Shown: piece after piece, positions 5,905 to 5,911 of the stretch
Layout: every line of letters begins with the position of its first letter
Position numbering within the stretch: the stretch's first letter is position 1
Origin: Campylobacterales bacterium
Lineage (GTDB): Bacteria; Campylobacterota; Campylobacteria; Campylobacterales; JALSKU01
NCBI GenBank assembly: GCA_027023175.1
Contig: JALVWW010000331.1
Coordinates: 1 to 5,911 of the forward strand
Length of the DNA stretch: 5,911 bases
Direction of reading: 5' to 3'
The notes under the pieces: generated by a model
Seen by the model: the letters and a program-made list of their open reading frames with translations, nothing else
The model's database searches: none
Told to the model about the DNA's origin: nothing
Made by a program: the position numbers and the translations under genes

Positions 5905-5911
5905 CGGAGTT

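Overview
The window is a single compact operon on the minus strand. It encodes the glycine cleavage system together with the enzymes that attach and build its lipoyl cofactor. In transcription order (right to left) the genes are gcvT (T-protein), gcvH (lipoyl carrier H-protein), gcvPA and gcvPB (the two halves of a split P-protein), a short lipoate ligase/octanoyltransferase-family gene, and lipA (lipoyl synthase). The DNA is AT-rich. Several genes have AAGGATAT-like ribosome binding sites, and the proteins are rich in Lys, Glu and Ile. Together with the split P-protein and the tight packing, this suggests Campylobacterota (a Sulfurimonas/Arcobacter-like relative). That placement is an inference from overall character, not from a marker gene.

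Layout: gcvT fills the right end, and its upstream region is cut off 19 nt before the start codon. A 21-nt gap leads to gcvH. A 54-nt gap, largely made of a degenerate 7-bp tandem repeat, leads to gcvPA. From there the genes overlap: gcvPA/gcvPB by 4 nt (ATGA), gcvPB/ligase by 13 nt, and ligase/lipA by 20 nt. The last 139 nt at the left edge are non-coding apart from a possible start codon. They hold a long, nearly perfect inverted repeat (23-nt arms, one mismatch) just after the lipA stop, then a possible promoter and a possible start of another minus-strand gene at the very edge.

How the genes work together: P-protein (GcvPA+GcvPB) decarboxylates glycine and loads the aminomethyl group on the lipoyl arm of GcvH. 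GcvT then releases ammonia and passes the one-carbon unit to tetrahydrofolate. The ligase-family protein is placed to put octanoyl (or lipoyl) on GcvH Lys58, and LipA would insert the two sulfurs. The dihydrolipoamide dehydrogenase (L-protein) needed to reoxidise the arm is not in the window.

I see no undescribed system. The items worth a second look are the two non-coding repeats and the exact chemistry of the small ligase-family protein, which has a cysteine where LipM-type octanoyltransferases have their catalytic cysteine. All plus-strand open frames look like antisense shadows of these genes.
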